Shown piece by piece: positions 10,650 through 23,089 of a DNA stretch of 64,000 nucleotides (the stretch's first letter is position 1; every line of letters starts with the position of its first letter). The position numbers and the translations under genes are program-made. Origin of the DNA: Cristatella mucedo (taxonomy: Eukaryota > Bryozoa > Phylactolaemata > Cristatellidae); contig WPIO01000032.1 in the NCBI GenBank assembly GCA_009760855.2, positions 562,501 through 626,500 of the forward strand, given 5' to 3'. The notes under the pieces are model-generated. The model made no database searches. It was not told the DNA's origin and worked only from the letters and a program-made list of their open reading frames with translations.

Positions 10650-10772
10650 TTGCGGCCTAAGAGAAATTAACCTCTATTCAGGCTCTTTACCCGTGCGGCG
10701 GGGCTCGAGCTCGTGGCCTCAATCGAGACCTTATTCGGGTTGAGCATATTAACCACTGGGCAACAACAGAAA
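10650..10772 (-). mobile_element. tRNA-derived SINE, family A
   Basis: Read on the minus strand: CAGTGGTTAATATGCTCAAC (box A region), a box-B-like GAGCTCGAGCCCC, then GCCTGAATAGAGGTTAATTT as the tail. It is duplicated at 49217-49339 in block B copy 3, so it predates that duplication. Confidence 0.6.
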
Positions 10773-11221
10773 GGCACTAACCTGAGCCTCATGGGTAATC
10801 CGCTCAGCCAATCAACCCTCAGGGGACTGGTTCAAATAGCTTAAGAGTACAAGTTACCTGAAATTATAACTATATTCACGTCTAGTTTATTTTTGGGGTG
10901 TGCTATGTTCTTTACCATACATATCTGCACCGTACAGGTTCAATACATGCAGAACAGTAGTGCAATCTCGTGCGATGAAAATGAATCAACTAATTTCAGT
11001 TTGGCTAATTCGAAAGATTTATATTGGCTGAACTTTTGAAATCCATATGGAACTTAATCAACTACCGCTGTTTGTACTGCATGAAGTGGCCGTCAGCATG
11101 TTATTTTTAAACCTTAGTCCACTAATGGGCAACTTGAATTGGCAAGTAATCGTTCCTAATAATTAATGTATTCCGTTGCATAGCCAGATTATTACGTGCT
11201 AGTCGCTTTTAAACTTCTGAC

Positions 11222-11395
11222 CGGTGGGTGAGCCGTGATGGCCCACTAGGTAAGGCGGTTGCTTTTCATGACCTTGGTGCCGATGTAGTGGGTTCTAATC
11301 CTGTGGGGGGCAATCCTTTATCGCCACTGCAAGCGGTGGTGATAGCCTAAAAGGCTCTTCTGTCGCTATACAGAAGAGGCAGTTAAATCAGCCAG
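11222..11395 (+). mobile_element. tRNA-derived SINE, family B
   Basis: Box A is GCCCACTAGGTAAGGCGG and the box B region is GTGGGTTCTAATCC. The body has a hairpin, TATCGCCACTGCAAGCGGTG and onward, and a CTCTT/AAGAG pair near the 3' end. The orthologous copy at 49573-49745 has a perfect box B (GGTTCGAAACC). A third copy is at 16695-16862, and diverged reverse copies lie at 13100-13240 and 53912-54052. Confidence 0.7.
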
Positions 11396-13099
11396 TACTT
11401 AATTAATTTGTTTTCCTTCCTTGTGACATGAGTCAACTACATAGATGACGGAAGGCGAATTTAAATTCAACAACTTTCTTCTGAGCTAGAATAAAATGTT
11501 TCCCTGGCGAGTTGATAGGCGCTCAAAATATCTGTTATGTCCTTAAATGTCTAAAGCCGCTGGGAGATCCAGCAAAACTATTGTGGAGACTCTACTCTAG
11601 TTAGCATTCTTTAGAACGTCGTTATGCATTCACACTTGAGTTTATTCTGAGTAGGGATTCTACAAATTGTCTAGAAATTACAGGATAATTCTAAAGCTCT
11701 AATATAATACTTTATCTGGTGTAGCACCATTAGCTTACATGTCTTCACTAAGAAGGGCTGTCGGGAGACAAGTAGCAGTTTATCTGGTATGGTGTGAACT
11801 TCCTAATTCTTGGCCCACTAATGAACTTTATGAACGACACGGACGTCCTAAAAGTAGGTACGAACTCTTTTGTTACACTGCTTGAAATTTCTTTTAAATT
11901 TCACAATAAATAAGAATCGATTTGTGAAATTCAATGAGAAATTCAAATTTATGCTAAGTCGCTTACACAGGGTAGCTGTTTTATAATTTTTCACAATTGA
12001 ACCAAAAAAGTCTTATTAGATATTAAAATTGTAACTCGGTTTGAACTAATTTTTAGCAGCTGTAAATCAGTTTCTTGAGAGGCTATTAAGCGATGCAATA
12101 GGTTTTAAGCAAGGTTTAGCATAATGCATACCTGTTAAACTGAACCTGAATACATGCATCGCTCAATAAATATAAGTAGGCTTTATTTTTAAAGTAGTCA
12201 AGAGACAGGTCAGGAGATGCAGTAGGCAGAACATGAAAGTAAAATGCTCAGCTTCAGCCATTTGGTTGCTTACATTAACTCTGTATACTGAATCGCTGAT
12301 GAGTCTGGAAATTTTCAAATGAGCTTTGGAAAATTTCTTACATTAGGAGGTCCCATGCATGACTGCAGGCCAGTGGTGTCTTTTTTGCTGTCGTCCATAG
12401 ACACTCGAGAGTAATCAAAAGAACTTTTAGAATAGACAATATTAATTTTGATACTTAAAGGCTCTATTAAATAGCTGATTAGGAATGCTACACTCAACTC
12501 AAAGCCGTCAGAGCACAATTGTAATGTGGTACTCCATTAAAGACGATTCTCCGTAAATAACTCTGTTATTTTTTTAGTTAGCTAAACAAAGTCAAACCCT
12601 CTGTCAGATATCTTTTTCGAGGTCGTCTGGCTAGAAAGCCCTCTAAAACACTTTATGTGCATCTTTCCCACGTGCTGATTCTCGTTCGGTGCACTCCGAA
12701 AGATAATAAATACTTCCCACTCATTCGCCCACAGTACCGTCATACTTGAATGCATCTACATGGGGCTAAAATATTTTCTGAATTTTTTTATTTGTTTAAA
12801 TAATCAAATCATTCCAGCAAGTCAGCACATTTTTCAGTGTCGAAAAACCTTCTCAGAAATGCAGACTTACAATGAAATTTTTAGTTGGTTCTGCATGACC
12901 TTTTATTTGATATCATTAATGATCAAATCTACTTAATGGCAATGTCCTCGCTTGAGTAGCACAGGCATTGTACTGCAACGGTTTCGCTTGTATCTAAACA
13001 GCCTTTTTCAGATATTTCCCGATACCGGCGAAAGTTTTGTAAGAAATTCCTAAAATATGGATGCTCTATGTATTTGGACTCAAAGGCTATTTGATGTAG
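11396..13099. other. Block B non-coding stretch
   Basis: AT-rich and colinear with 52266-53911. No supported gene: frames such as 12315-12518 and 12929-13150 are short. The site 11434-11440 (CAACTAC) is the empty target of the LINE found in copy 3. Confidence 0.5.
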
Positions 13100-13240
13100 C
13101 AGCCTCGTCTTGCAAAGCAACCGAAGAGCTTTAACGGTGGTCACCAACACTTGTAGTGGGCATTAAAGAATCGTCCACTGCAGGGTTTGAACCCGCCACC
13201 TGGGTAATGCAGCGCCAGATCTTAACACTGGGCTTAGTCA
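13100..13240 (-). mobile_element. Diverged SINE family B copy
   Basis: On the minus strand GTTAAGATCTGGCGCTGCAT is followed by a strong box B (GCGGGTTCAAACCCTG) and a body resembling the family B hairpin and 3' region (GCCCACTACAAGTGTTGGTG). The head differs from the other family B members. Duplicated at 53912-54052. Confidence 0.5.
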
Positions 13241-13621
13241 ATTTGCAATTTTCTGCAATGCCTCTTCTTAGTTTGTAATCATGCTCAATCTACGTTTGCA
13301 GTGGGATTTAACACAGTTCTGAGATTTTAAAATGACTTCGTATTGAATCAGGACAGTTGTTCGACAATTAAGCACTCTCTAATTTCAGCAAAGAAACACT
13401 AAAAAAAGTGTGGCGACAAGCTATGACAGCTGAGGTAGTTCACGTGTTTGAGACATGGAGCCTCGCTTACTGAAGTTAATTTTATTCCAGACTTGCGTGA
13501 ACTCGTCAATAATGTGAGTCAACCGACGTAACCCAGGCATTCCTTATTTTGGAGACGTGTATCACTTACAGCTCGTGGAACCCTGAGCTAAGTACGCCTT
13601 GGAACTCTAATAAACAATAAT

Positions 13622-13627
<6 letters not shown>

Positions 13628-13694
<67 letters not shown>
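13628..13694. repeat. (CA)n(TA)n microsatellite at the block B edge
   Basis: A run of about 17 CA units followed by about 15 TA units. The same compound repeat, much longer, ends block B copy 3 (54433-54619). Confidence 0.95.
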
Positions 13695-13698
<4 letters not shown>

Positions 13699-16694
13699 CG
13701 TACTTAATACCAAACTGAACGCCCCAGCTTAATGGCAGCAGCTATACGAAGCACCCACATGACAGCGGCTCCGGTATCAACCAGCGCTTAAAAGTAACGG
13801 CCGAGGACATTAAGGTTAGTAGTGCTGAAGGTGCATTTCAGTCTCCGGTACGCGTAAAGCAACGCAAGAAAGTGTTTAATTGAGACTCGCCATGCCCTGT
13901 GGTGGTATTCGTCGTATCTTCTGTAGAGTGTAGCGTACGTTGAAAAACAGCAGCAAAGGTTTTTCTCGCCCCAATTAGATTGCAAATTTTGCCTAAGGCT
14001 TAGCACTTCCTGGCAGTGAATGCTAAGTATCATAGTATTTGCATTGCCATCACTTCACTTCGCGGTGATTCGCGACAACATCCAGCTTGCTAGTATCCGG
14101 CGGAGTAATATTTTGCGGTCTAAGTTCTAGACGCGCGGTATTCCGCAGTTCACCTCAACTCATGATGCTTAGGTAGTCTGCGATTACTTCGTTAGATAAA
14201 AAATGCTCACTGCTTGAGGGCAAGTCATCTGTGTCTCCAACAGGAGCTGTCCTCTTACTTTTCCGAAATGATATTGATGACTATCTGTCGAGCAGAAATT
14301 TAGGCCTCTCCTAGACGTGATAATTGCACGTCTCAGCGAGCTTTCGTAGAGAGACGCACAACGAGTCAAATGATTATGAATCCCATTGCTGACGGCTTAG
14401 AAATACGATTCGCTAGCGCCACTCATTCTTTATGTAATACAATGTGCCGTACATCTCGGCGCCAATTTGCCATTTGGTATAGTCTCCCGAAAACGCACCT
14501 CAGTCGAACTGACCCTAGCCTTTAAGCAATCCAGCCACTTTTACAGCAACCATGTAAGAGTCGAAGTGATCTCTCCAAAAATCCAATCTGAAGCAGTAAT
14601 AGAATGCACCAAAAAAATGCTCCTGGTGAGCAGCACGACCAGTCCGCTTACATTTCTGCAGTGTTTGCTTTGATCTGACTTCTGACATCATGTTAGGACA
14701 TCGTTTCAGCCGTGAGTGTGTCATTTAGGTTTACAGCAACGTCTGGGTACCAAAATGGAAAGCACTGAATAATTGAAGTAAGAGACGTCTTAGGCAGCAC
14801 TGGCAAGATTATCATCCATCTAGGTGGTTCAAACCTTAGTGATCTTTGCCAGAATGTTCAGACGCGTCTTATTCGATTAAAGTAACGAGCCTCGGGGGAC
14901 TTGTTTTTTTTTTTGGCTTCACAGGCAGTTTGTGACGCTATAAGACGGTGTCACATCCGTTTTCAGCGTTTTTCCACCAGACAACCCTGGCACAGAGCCA
15001 AAATTTGTAGCTTTCAATGTCAGCGGACAGTATCGACAAGGAAACGTAATCATTTGGCGGTGAGCTGGGACAGCCTTAAAGAACTAGTTTGCTTATTTTT
15101 AAAGAACTTAAAAAAATAGTAGGCTTATGTGATCTTACTTCCCTGTTTTTTCTTTGCACATACTCAGGAATTCACCACTGCTTTTTTTGAAGCTCTGACA
15201 GCGTTCGTTTCAAAACCAAGTAAACCTAGTTCTATATATCCTTGGACTTGTCAAGTCTTGCTCCTCATGTAACTCACGCACTCCCTTCGCCAGCCGCATA
15301 CAGGGCATTCGCAATCCGTTTGCTACTAACAGGCTGAAGCTCAACAACTATACAATTAACCTAAAAGATATGTGCAATCCTAAAGTCACCTGAAAATTGC
15401 TCGATTGACCTTATTGACTGGTACCGACCGTATTATTCTAATAAAGTCATACCGTAAGCTGGGCATGCTACTAAAAAGTAATTGTAGCTGAAAGAGCACA
15501 TTTCTCTACTTAAATTGGCCTAATGACAACTAAGAAACATGAGCAAGATGAATCATGTTCAGCGACAATAGTATTGAAGACAAAGTTGATCAATTGTTTC
15601 TAAAGACATCTAGATAGTTGCAAATACCCGAATTCATGCCTACCTGATCCCCCCAGGAATCGTCTGGAACTGCTGCACAAGTTAGCAACTCTTCTATTTT
15701 CGGCTGGTGGTGCAGCATTCAGGTAAATCAATTACAAGATTAGCTTAGGCAGAATGAGATCAAAGTTCATTATATGCTCTAATGAAGGAATGGAGAAACT
15801 TTGAACTAGGCTGTGGAGACAACGATAGAATACCTGAAGACTTTTAAAATTGTGCTGAAAAATTATTTAGCTGTTTCTTGCACCTCCCGAGAAAGATAGC
15901 TGTACAAGTATATAATTTTTCATTTTTTTGAATTCACAGTAAAGCTATTTCAGCATTAGTAAGAAGATCAAAGGCAGTTGAAAAAAATAGTGGATTATTC
16001 TTAGATGATAATTCCAAAAGTTATCTGATAAGGTGATGTACCAGCAATAAAAAAATGACAAATATATGTCTCTGTGCAACGTCATGTCAAGACTGTAGCT
16101 AGAATTTCCAAGATCCCATAGACTTACAAACTAAATTAGCTTTCGATGGCATGAGGCTATAAACATCTGAAAGACATACAGCAGGTATTTGGCGAAAGAT
16201 TTTTATTTTCGGTCATTCCGATTCTTGTTTGGAAACGAAATCAAAAAAATACTTATCAATAATTAAAAAAACTTACAATTTGTTCGAATGAATTACTACT
16301 TAAGTGGTTTAATTGATTACTTTTGAGCATAAAATAAGCTCGTGCAATAGAAAACTGCACAACCGACTTACACCTGATTAATCTCACTTACCTTAGTAAG
16401 GAGTGTCAGCTTCTAAGGTCAATAATAATAGGGTTGCATAAGTTTTATTGATTTTTTGATTACCATAGTTACTCGTTTGACTTAGCTGGTCAGGAAATTA
16501 GGGCTATGTCATTTATCTTTAATCAGGGGTTAATCGCTATGCAGTATACAGTAAGCCCAAATCGATGGCAGTATTAATTAAACTAGTAAAGAAAGATGAA
16601 AAAAGTTTTGACATTCACTAATAGCAGCAACAATGATTTTCAGCTTCATGTATAGACTGTGAAATCTGGTAGCTTTTCAGAATAGCTTTCGTGT

Positions 16695-16862
16695 GCTTGC
16701 TAAGCTGGCACACTAGGTAAAGTGGTTGCTTTCACGACCTCTGTCTCGATGTCGTAGGTTCAATTTCTGTGGTTGGCGATTCTTTATCGCCACTGCAAGC
16801 AGTGGTGATAGCCATACAGCCTCTTATGTCGCTATATAAAAAGAGGTTGTTTAATCAGCTTG
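16695..16862 (+). mobile_element. SINE family B copy specific to block A copy 2
   Basis: GCACACTAGGTAAAGTGG (box A region), GTAGGTTCAATTTCTG (decayed box B), TATCGCCACTGCAAGCAGTG and AAAAGAGGTTG identify family B. Block A copy 1 reads straight through at about 4335-4350 without it. Copy 3 has a larger deletion there and is uninformative. Confidence 0.7.
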
Positions 16863-17593
16863 GATTTATTTATTTAATTTATTTCTATATGTTCGATTGC
16901 CAACTTTACAAGTAACATGAGATGTTATTTGTCTTTACTGGCATTGGCAGATAGTAGTAGCAGCTGAGGTGAAAAAAACTAGTCATTAAGATACCCTGAA
17001 CTACTTAAGACTTAACCAATTCAGGAAATTCCCATATTGCAAAGCCAAGATGTTTTTTTCAAATTATGTGTTAGCATCGATCAATTTTTTTAAATTTACT
17101 GACACGCTATCAATATTTTTTCTACATGAAGATAAATAACAGGCACAATAGCTAGAACAGCTTCTATGACACTATGGAAAAGCTGTACCAGCTAAAAGAA
17201 GCTTTCTTACAACACCCAGTGATGGTTGTTAGGTTCAAAAAAGCTTTCCATCTGGTGACTTAAACTACCTTACAACTCAGATTCCTAGTAGCTGACCTAA
17301 GTTCGAGTGTGCTTAAAGCGAGGAAAGTGTCCAATTAAGAATTTTCAACCGATAATAGATACAGAGAATGACCAAATATTCCTTAACGGAGAGCACAGAT
17401 TTATAACCCTACCATTCCTAATATAAAGTGACAGACGACTATTTATAGGTTTAGCTGTTTTCAAATTTAGATCACAGTAAATTGTGGAGATTGCTAAGCT
17501 TGGTTTTGTGGCTTTATAACTCAGTTAATTGTATCACAATGTATTGGTTGGAGGTCAGTGCTCTACGACCCGGCTCGTTTACTCTATCATTAC

Positions 17594-17745
17594 GCCGAGC
17601 TGGTTTGGTTAAGCGGTTAAGGTGTTCGCCCCGACCAAGGTTTGGCAGAAGTCATGAGCTGGAGCCATGCGGCACATGTGATGCGCCTGAACAGAGGTTA
17701 AGTTCTCTTGGGGCACTACACGAATTAATTATTTATTATATTATA
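17594..17745 (+). mobile_element. SINE family A (block A copy 2)
   Basis: CTGGTTTGGTTAAGCGGTTA, then CCCCGACCAAGG, a diverged box B (GAGCTGGAGCC), then AACAGAGGTTAAGTTCTCTT and an AT-rich tail. Orthologous to 5056-5205 and 39300-39455. Confidence 0.75.
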
Positions 17746-17788
17746 ACCCTGGTTCACACTCCTTCCACCCTCAATTCTAGGACTCACT

Positions 17789-17946
<158 letters not shown>

Positions 17947-18567
17947 AGTTTTAGCAACTTTGACACCAGGGATGTCTTTACTTTTAGATCCGGGTGGTGA
18001 TTTAAGATGAAACTCAGAAACATCAAAACACTAGTAAGCGAAATGAATCTTTGTGGAAACGGTTTGGCACCTGGCTGTTTGCTGATCTCCATCTATTTCT
18101 CCAAACTTATTCTTCAAAAACCTCTGAATGTCCTTCTTCTGCAATCTAGTTACATTTATAAATTGTTAGTCTCAGTGTAAAAGAAAATGTGAGTAATTTA
18201 ATTTTCAAGCTAGTAATCATCTCTCTGAATCGTCTAGAATCAAATTCAATTAGTACGAAAATAAATGTATCATACTTCCACAAAGCTTCATGACAAGAAT
18301 TTCTTGGTTCGTAATCCTAGACCAATTACCATTCCAGCGATAATTAAGAAGCAAGTACAGTTACCTTAGCAACTGCATTAAATAAGTTATTCATCTGAGG
18401 AAACTTTGGAACGATCTATGTTACTTTGCTTCAAGTAACATAGGTTAATTTATTTGTCTTTATTTCAAGCAACCCGGTTTCTCATGCCAGTTGCTCTTTC
18501 GGTTGCTGACTTGACTTCTGGGATGACTTCATTATCAGTTCGGCATCTTCCACTGAGAGCTTATCCA

Positions 18568-18576
18568 GCTTCGAAT
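18568..18576. repeat. Left 9-bp target site duplication of the MULE
   Basis: GCTTCGAAT here is repeated at 20733-20741, directly outside the element. Block A copy 3 has the single-copy site GCTTTGAAT at about 40131. Confidence 0.8.
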
Positions 18577-20732
18577 GGTACTAGGACCAAATGTCCCCTG
18601 ACGAAATGTCCCTGGATAAAATGTCCCCATACAAAACGTCCCGGACATAATGTCCCACATGTTACAATAAATTAATTATATTCATGTTATTTTAATTATA
18701 TAATAATTAATAGGCTTCGATGTTTCACCAATAAATGTAGCATGTGAAGTTTTAATATTCAATGAAGACTGAAGAGAGATTACTTGTGTGATCATCAGTC
18801 TCGACATATACATGTGCAGTTAATCAAAATCCTCTTTAAATGAAGTCACCTTTAGTTAATCAAAGGCCTCTTTAAATAAAGCCAAGTGCCATAGTCTTAT
18901 TAATCAAGCAAACTTAAATGATAGGATATCAAAGTTTACAGTTATATTTGCTAATGAATGGCTTCTGATTCACTGTAAACGTATAAATATGTGGAAGTTA
19001 CAGTGAAGGTTATTATACTAAAAACTGTTTGTTATAGTAGGTGATAGATGTGCAGTGTAATAAATAATTTAGAAGATTTCGAGGTGATTAGTATTTATAT
19101 AACTGTAAATGTAATTCGAATGTTTAATAAAAGACACAAAATAATTAAGGAAGATGCTGAAATTCATTACGTCACAGAAAGAAACAAGGAAGCTTGTAGT
19201 CGGAGGATTCTTATTCACGAGGCATAGACATGGTGCAGATGGAAAAGAAATTTGGCTTTGCGAGGACCGAAACTGTGGGGTGCGAATTCATACTCTGAAT
19301 AATGCAATCATTGAGGAAGTCGGAACGCATAGTCATGCAGTTACCCACGGAAGAGCGTCTGTTGAAGAAGCAAGAAGCGAAATGAAGAGGTAGGCTCGGG
19401 AAACAGAAGAATCCCGTAGACGCCTTGTACAATGCTCTCTGCTGGCTGTACCTGTTGACGACGCCCATCTTCTACCTGCTCCTGAGACATTATCACGTGA
19501 TGTCCAAAGACAGCGTTTGAAGACCGGACGTATTGTAGATGGAGATGAAATATATCTTACGACACAAGACGGTAGCTTATTTTTAAAAATTGAAGATGAA
19601 GACATACTTATCTTTGCTGCGGATGACAATCTACATTTTCTGCAACAGTGTCAGCATTGGTTCGCTGACGGAACATTTCGTGTCACACCTGAAGGCTTTG
19701 ATCAGCTTTACACCTTACATGGATTCCACAACAACTCCACATTCCCTTGTGCATATGCTCTACTGCCGTGTCGTTCTCAAGAAGTATATGGTAGATTTAT
19801 TAATCACATAACGACGCTGTCGAACGTTGGACAACCTTTATCCATTGTTACAAACTTCGAGCTGGCTGATATCAACGCCTTCAAAGACAAGTTCCCGAAT
19901 GCAAAAATAGTGGTTGTATGTTTCATTTTGGGAAATGCATATGGAGACAAATGCAACAGCATGGATTAGCAGCCACTTAAAATAATGATCCTGAATTTGC
20001 TACTGCAGTAAAGCGTCTAATGGCTCTTGCATTTCTTCCTACTGTGGATGTCATTGCAGCTTTTGAGGAGCTTACAGATGATGATGATTATCGTAATATG
20101 GATGTCATTCTGGACAAATTTGAGGACAATTTTATCGGGACGCAGAGGCGAAACAGAAGAACTCCACCAAGATTTGAACTTACGCTGTAGACCAATACGA
20201 CCGCTTCCTTAATAAACTACCTCGTAGCAATAATGCAGTCGAAGGATGGCCTAACAGCTTCAACAACTCAGTTGGAATTGCACATCCAACTGCGATTGCC
20301 TTATCAAAGAAAATCAAGATGGAAAAACACAGCATGGCACTGTTTCGCAGATAATTGGAACTTGGACAACCACAGAGAAAAGAACGCAAGACATACAAGC
20401 AAGTAGCTCAAGCCTTGTTCACTGTGGCTTTTGATTACTTCAACCGTGTCAGAATATAGTATCTTACTGACATTTCTAGAATCCTTAGAATTGATGCTGT
20501 AGGAGAAGAGACTGTCTCCAAATAACTGGATATGACTTCCTACTCTTTTATATTTATTTCTCTCTTGCTTTTAATAAAATCTGTTCAAAATAACATTATT
20601 ATTACTAATCTTATATCACTTGTGGGGACATTTTGTCTGGGGCATTCTTGTATGGGGACAATTTGTCCTGAGACATTTTGTCAGGGACATTATGTCCTGG
20701 ATATTTTGGGTCAGGGCATTTTGTCCTGTCAC
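18577..20732 (+). mobile_element. MULE (Mutator-like) DNA transposon with FLYWCH-type transposase
   Basis: The element is 2156 bp, flanked by 9-bp direct repeats and absent from the other two A blocks. Both ends carry inverted arrays of a 16-18 bp motif like GGACAAAATGTCCC: the left array spans about 18577-18660 and the right about 20617-20732. The outer ends GGTACTAGGACCAAATG (left) and GTGACAGGACAAAATG (right, complement) pair as terminal inverted repeats. The interior holds one broken transposase gene. The 9-bp duplication is typical of Mutator-like elements. Confidence 0.85.
19154..20459 (+). pseudogene. MULE transposase, broken
   Basis: The N-terminal part has a FLYWCH-like zinc finger: GGFLFTRHRH, IWLCEDRNCGVRIH and THSHA supply the W-x-C, C and H-x-H positions. 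The core follows the MULE transposase pattern: WFADGTFRV with the first catalytic Asp, QLYTLHGF, YALLPCRSQEVY, then IVTNFE where TDFE is usual, so the second catalytic Asp is Asn. Breaks: in-frame TAG at 19391, a one-base frameshift near 19922 in the C-x-H-F region, TAA at 19978, a frameshift near 20185 and TAA at about 20352. A non-autonomous relic; the product would be inactive. Confidence 0.85.
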
Positions 20733-21709
20733 GCTTCGAATAGCTCATATCCAATCAATGTAATAGGCGAATTTTTTTCTCCATTCCGTTGTTTCTTAAA
20801 TAGTGTTTTCATTCTTGGAAGTCCTGCTTTATTTAATTTGACATTTCTCCCGTTAATCAGGAATGATTTAGGTTAACTTGAACGGTTTGACAGCTATAGC
20901 TTGATTGTGTGAGTTCTAACTTGAGTTTCCATTTAGTTAAACGTTGAAAACTTAAAGAGAGTCATTCTATGTGCTACTTATATTTATTTCTGACATTGAT
21001 TGTGGTTATATCATTGTCGAAAATACAAGTCATTCCTTAATTTAATTTGATGTTATAATACTAGACAAGGTGGGGGAACATACTTTTGATTACTTATCTG
21101 CTAAGAGCTTTACAATGGTTTAATATTAGGGCCATATAGAGCTATCAAATAAATCGTAAGAATATCTTATTGATGATGGATAATGCTTTTCAACTGTTTT
21201 AACTGGTATTCAATTTCGAAATCACTATAGAGTCATAATTCGCGAACTCTTAATAGACCAAGATTTACATTATTGATCTAAATACAGGTGCTCAATTGAA
21301 AAAGAGAAATACTAGATATAAACTTAAATAGTGGCGTTTAATGTATGCATTCAATTATTATTCATTAGCTATCAGTTGGTAAAGGCACAGACGCTGCGTA
21401 TATTAAGTGCCAATAAGTAAAGCACAGGAGAGTGGAAGCATCTATTATAACTTAAAAGTTTGCCAGCATTGAGCCTAACAGGACTTAATGTAACTTAAGG
21501 GAAAAAACAGTAAGTATATAGAAAGCTTATATATCACTGTCATAAATTATATGAATTCATGAAGTATTTAACACGTCAATCTCAACTTTGAGAACAACGT
21601 CTTTTAGAAGCTTTAATTTCAACACTAAAGGCATTGGATTAGCCCCAGCATATTGTAGTTTAACTTGCAGGTATGCTATTAGCAGTAACTTTAATGTTAA
21701 ATGATTTGT

Positions 21710-21825
21710 ATGAGCTCTGAGCTAGATCATTCCCTAACCTGGTGGGCTAGGATTTACTTTGCCGTAGCGACAAAGAGGTTGCAAGAAGACATTGTAATTA
21801 TTCCAAACAATCATTGTAAATGATT
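21710..21825. other. Conserved island 2 (block A copy 2)
   Basis: The 84-bp core is identical to A1. The downstream perfect hairpin AATCATTGTAAATGATT is at 21809-21825. Confidence 0.4.
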
Positions 21826-22559
21826 ACTAGCGCTTTTCATCATTGTCCAAGTACCATTTGTATAATATAAAACACGGTAAAATTAAATTGTTTAATAATA
21901 AGTCCAATTAAAAATGTTATTATCTGCACAGGAATTAACTATCCCAACTTACACAGCCTTTTCCACAGCATTTGTTTATTCATCAGTGAGTAATCCAGGA
22001 ATGTATATACGATACAGTTAGTTTCGCTCATAAGATAGTAATCACTGCATTGAAAGCATTGTTTTGAAACAGACAGTCTCTAACTTAGAGAAGATCAAAC
22101 ACCTATTTAGCGTTTTATCGAATACAAATAGTTCAGACAGACGGATAATAACCGAGTAGCTTTTCAATGATAAGGAATTTTGAAAGGTTAATTCGAGATG
22201 TTAGGTATTGCCATTACTTGAAATGGCGAAGTCATTATAAATGAAGCATTTAAACTAAAAGTAAATTATAAATTAGTTTTGAAACTATTGAATAGCAGAG
22301 TATCTTAATCAATGCAAAGCCAGGTAAAGATACTCACCAGTGTTAAATTACTCCAACAGTCCGTTTTTAGCGCTCGTTTCAAGGGCAGCTGAATCACGAA
22401 TTTACTCCAACATGGTACCCGTTTCTTTAGATATGTCATGCTCCCGAAATAATTGTGTGCTATAACGATATAATAACATTTTTACTTGAGACATTTATAG
22501 CGTTAGTTTCACAATCAGTAAACAACCATGCAACAAGATAACTGTCTAGGAAATTGAGA

Positions 22560-22830
22560 ACAATTGTTTGATTGACAGCATTCCACAGGTTGTTTCCTCA
22601 GTGACTCAAACTAGATTGGGCGTGCTGGTTAGTATAACGAACTGTAGTCAAACCGTAAATGGCGCTCGTTCTGCAGGAACGTACACGCACAAAAATATCG
22701 GACAAGCCGGCGACACAAGAATTGAACGCTTCAAAATCGAGCATGAAGAGCTTCTTAAAATTGAAACATTGCACCAGCTTCAATGCTTTTGGGATTCCGT
22801 TAATGCAATTTGAGCTCTTGCCTTTTAACA
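22560..22830 (-). mobile_element. Possible LINE 3' coding remnant
   Basis: The minus-strand frame around 22843-22598, and just past its stop, has a pattern ending SSLSH then NNLWNAVN, which weakly recalls the FS-R-V-W-N-L-P block at the C-terminus of LINE ORF2. The A3 copy at about 41955-42200 is similar. The plus frame 22568-22813 would be its shadow. Evidence is thin. Confidence 0.3.
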
Positions 22831-23089
22831 GTTGACTGAACATATACTGTACATCACGCTATCGATTTATTTGCTCTGAGCCTTGAGTTCTTCTATTTTA
22901 ATCAGGCATGGCTTTATAATTTCATGCGAATCATTCTATAAGTTAATCGAGTGAACATGAATAATTGCAAGTTGTAAATTTTGGTAGATTCAAGCTCACA
23001 ACAAGATGGGAAATGTATGGCTCTTTTAAAATGTTACTCCCATTGAGGAACCAGAAAAATGTATATTACTTATTTAATCTATCTCCGTG

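Larger units (their letters stand above)
7485..13694. repeat. Segmental duplication block B, copy 1 (carries gene 1)
   Basis: Colinear with 46272-54619. Identity is mosaic: 7490-10900 is about 99 percent, 11140-12550 is clearly lower (near 88-90 percent by eye), and 12600-13640 is again near-identical. Copy 1 has 219 bp (8173-8391) and about 215 bp (near 10911-11133) that copy 3 lacks, and it lacks the 2.5-kb LINE of copy 3. Both copies end in a (CA)n(TA)n microsatellite. Confidence 0.9.
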
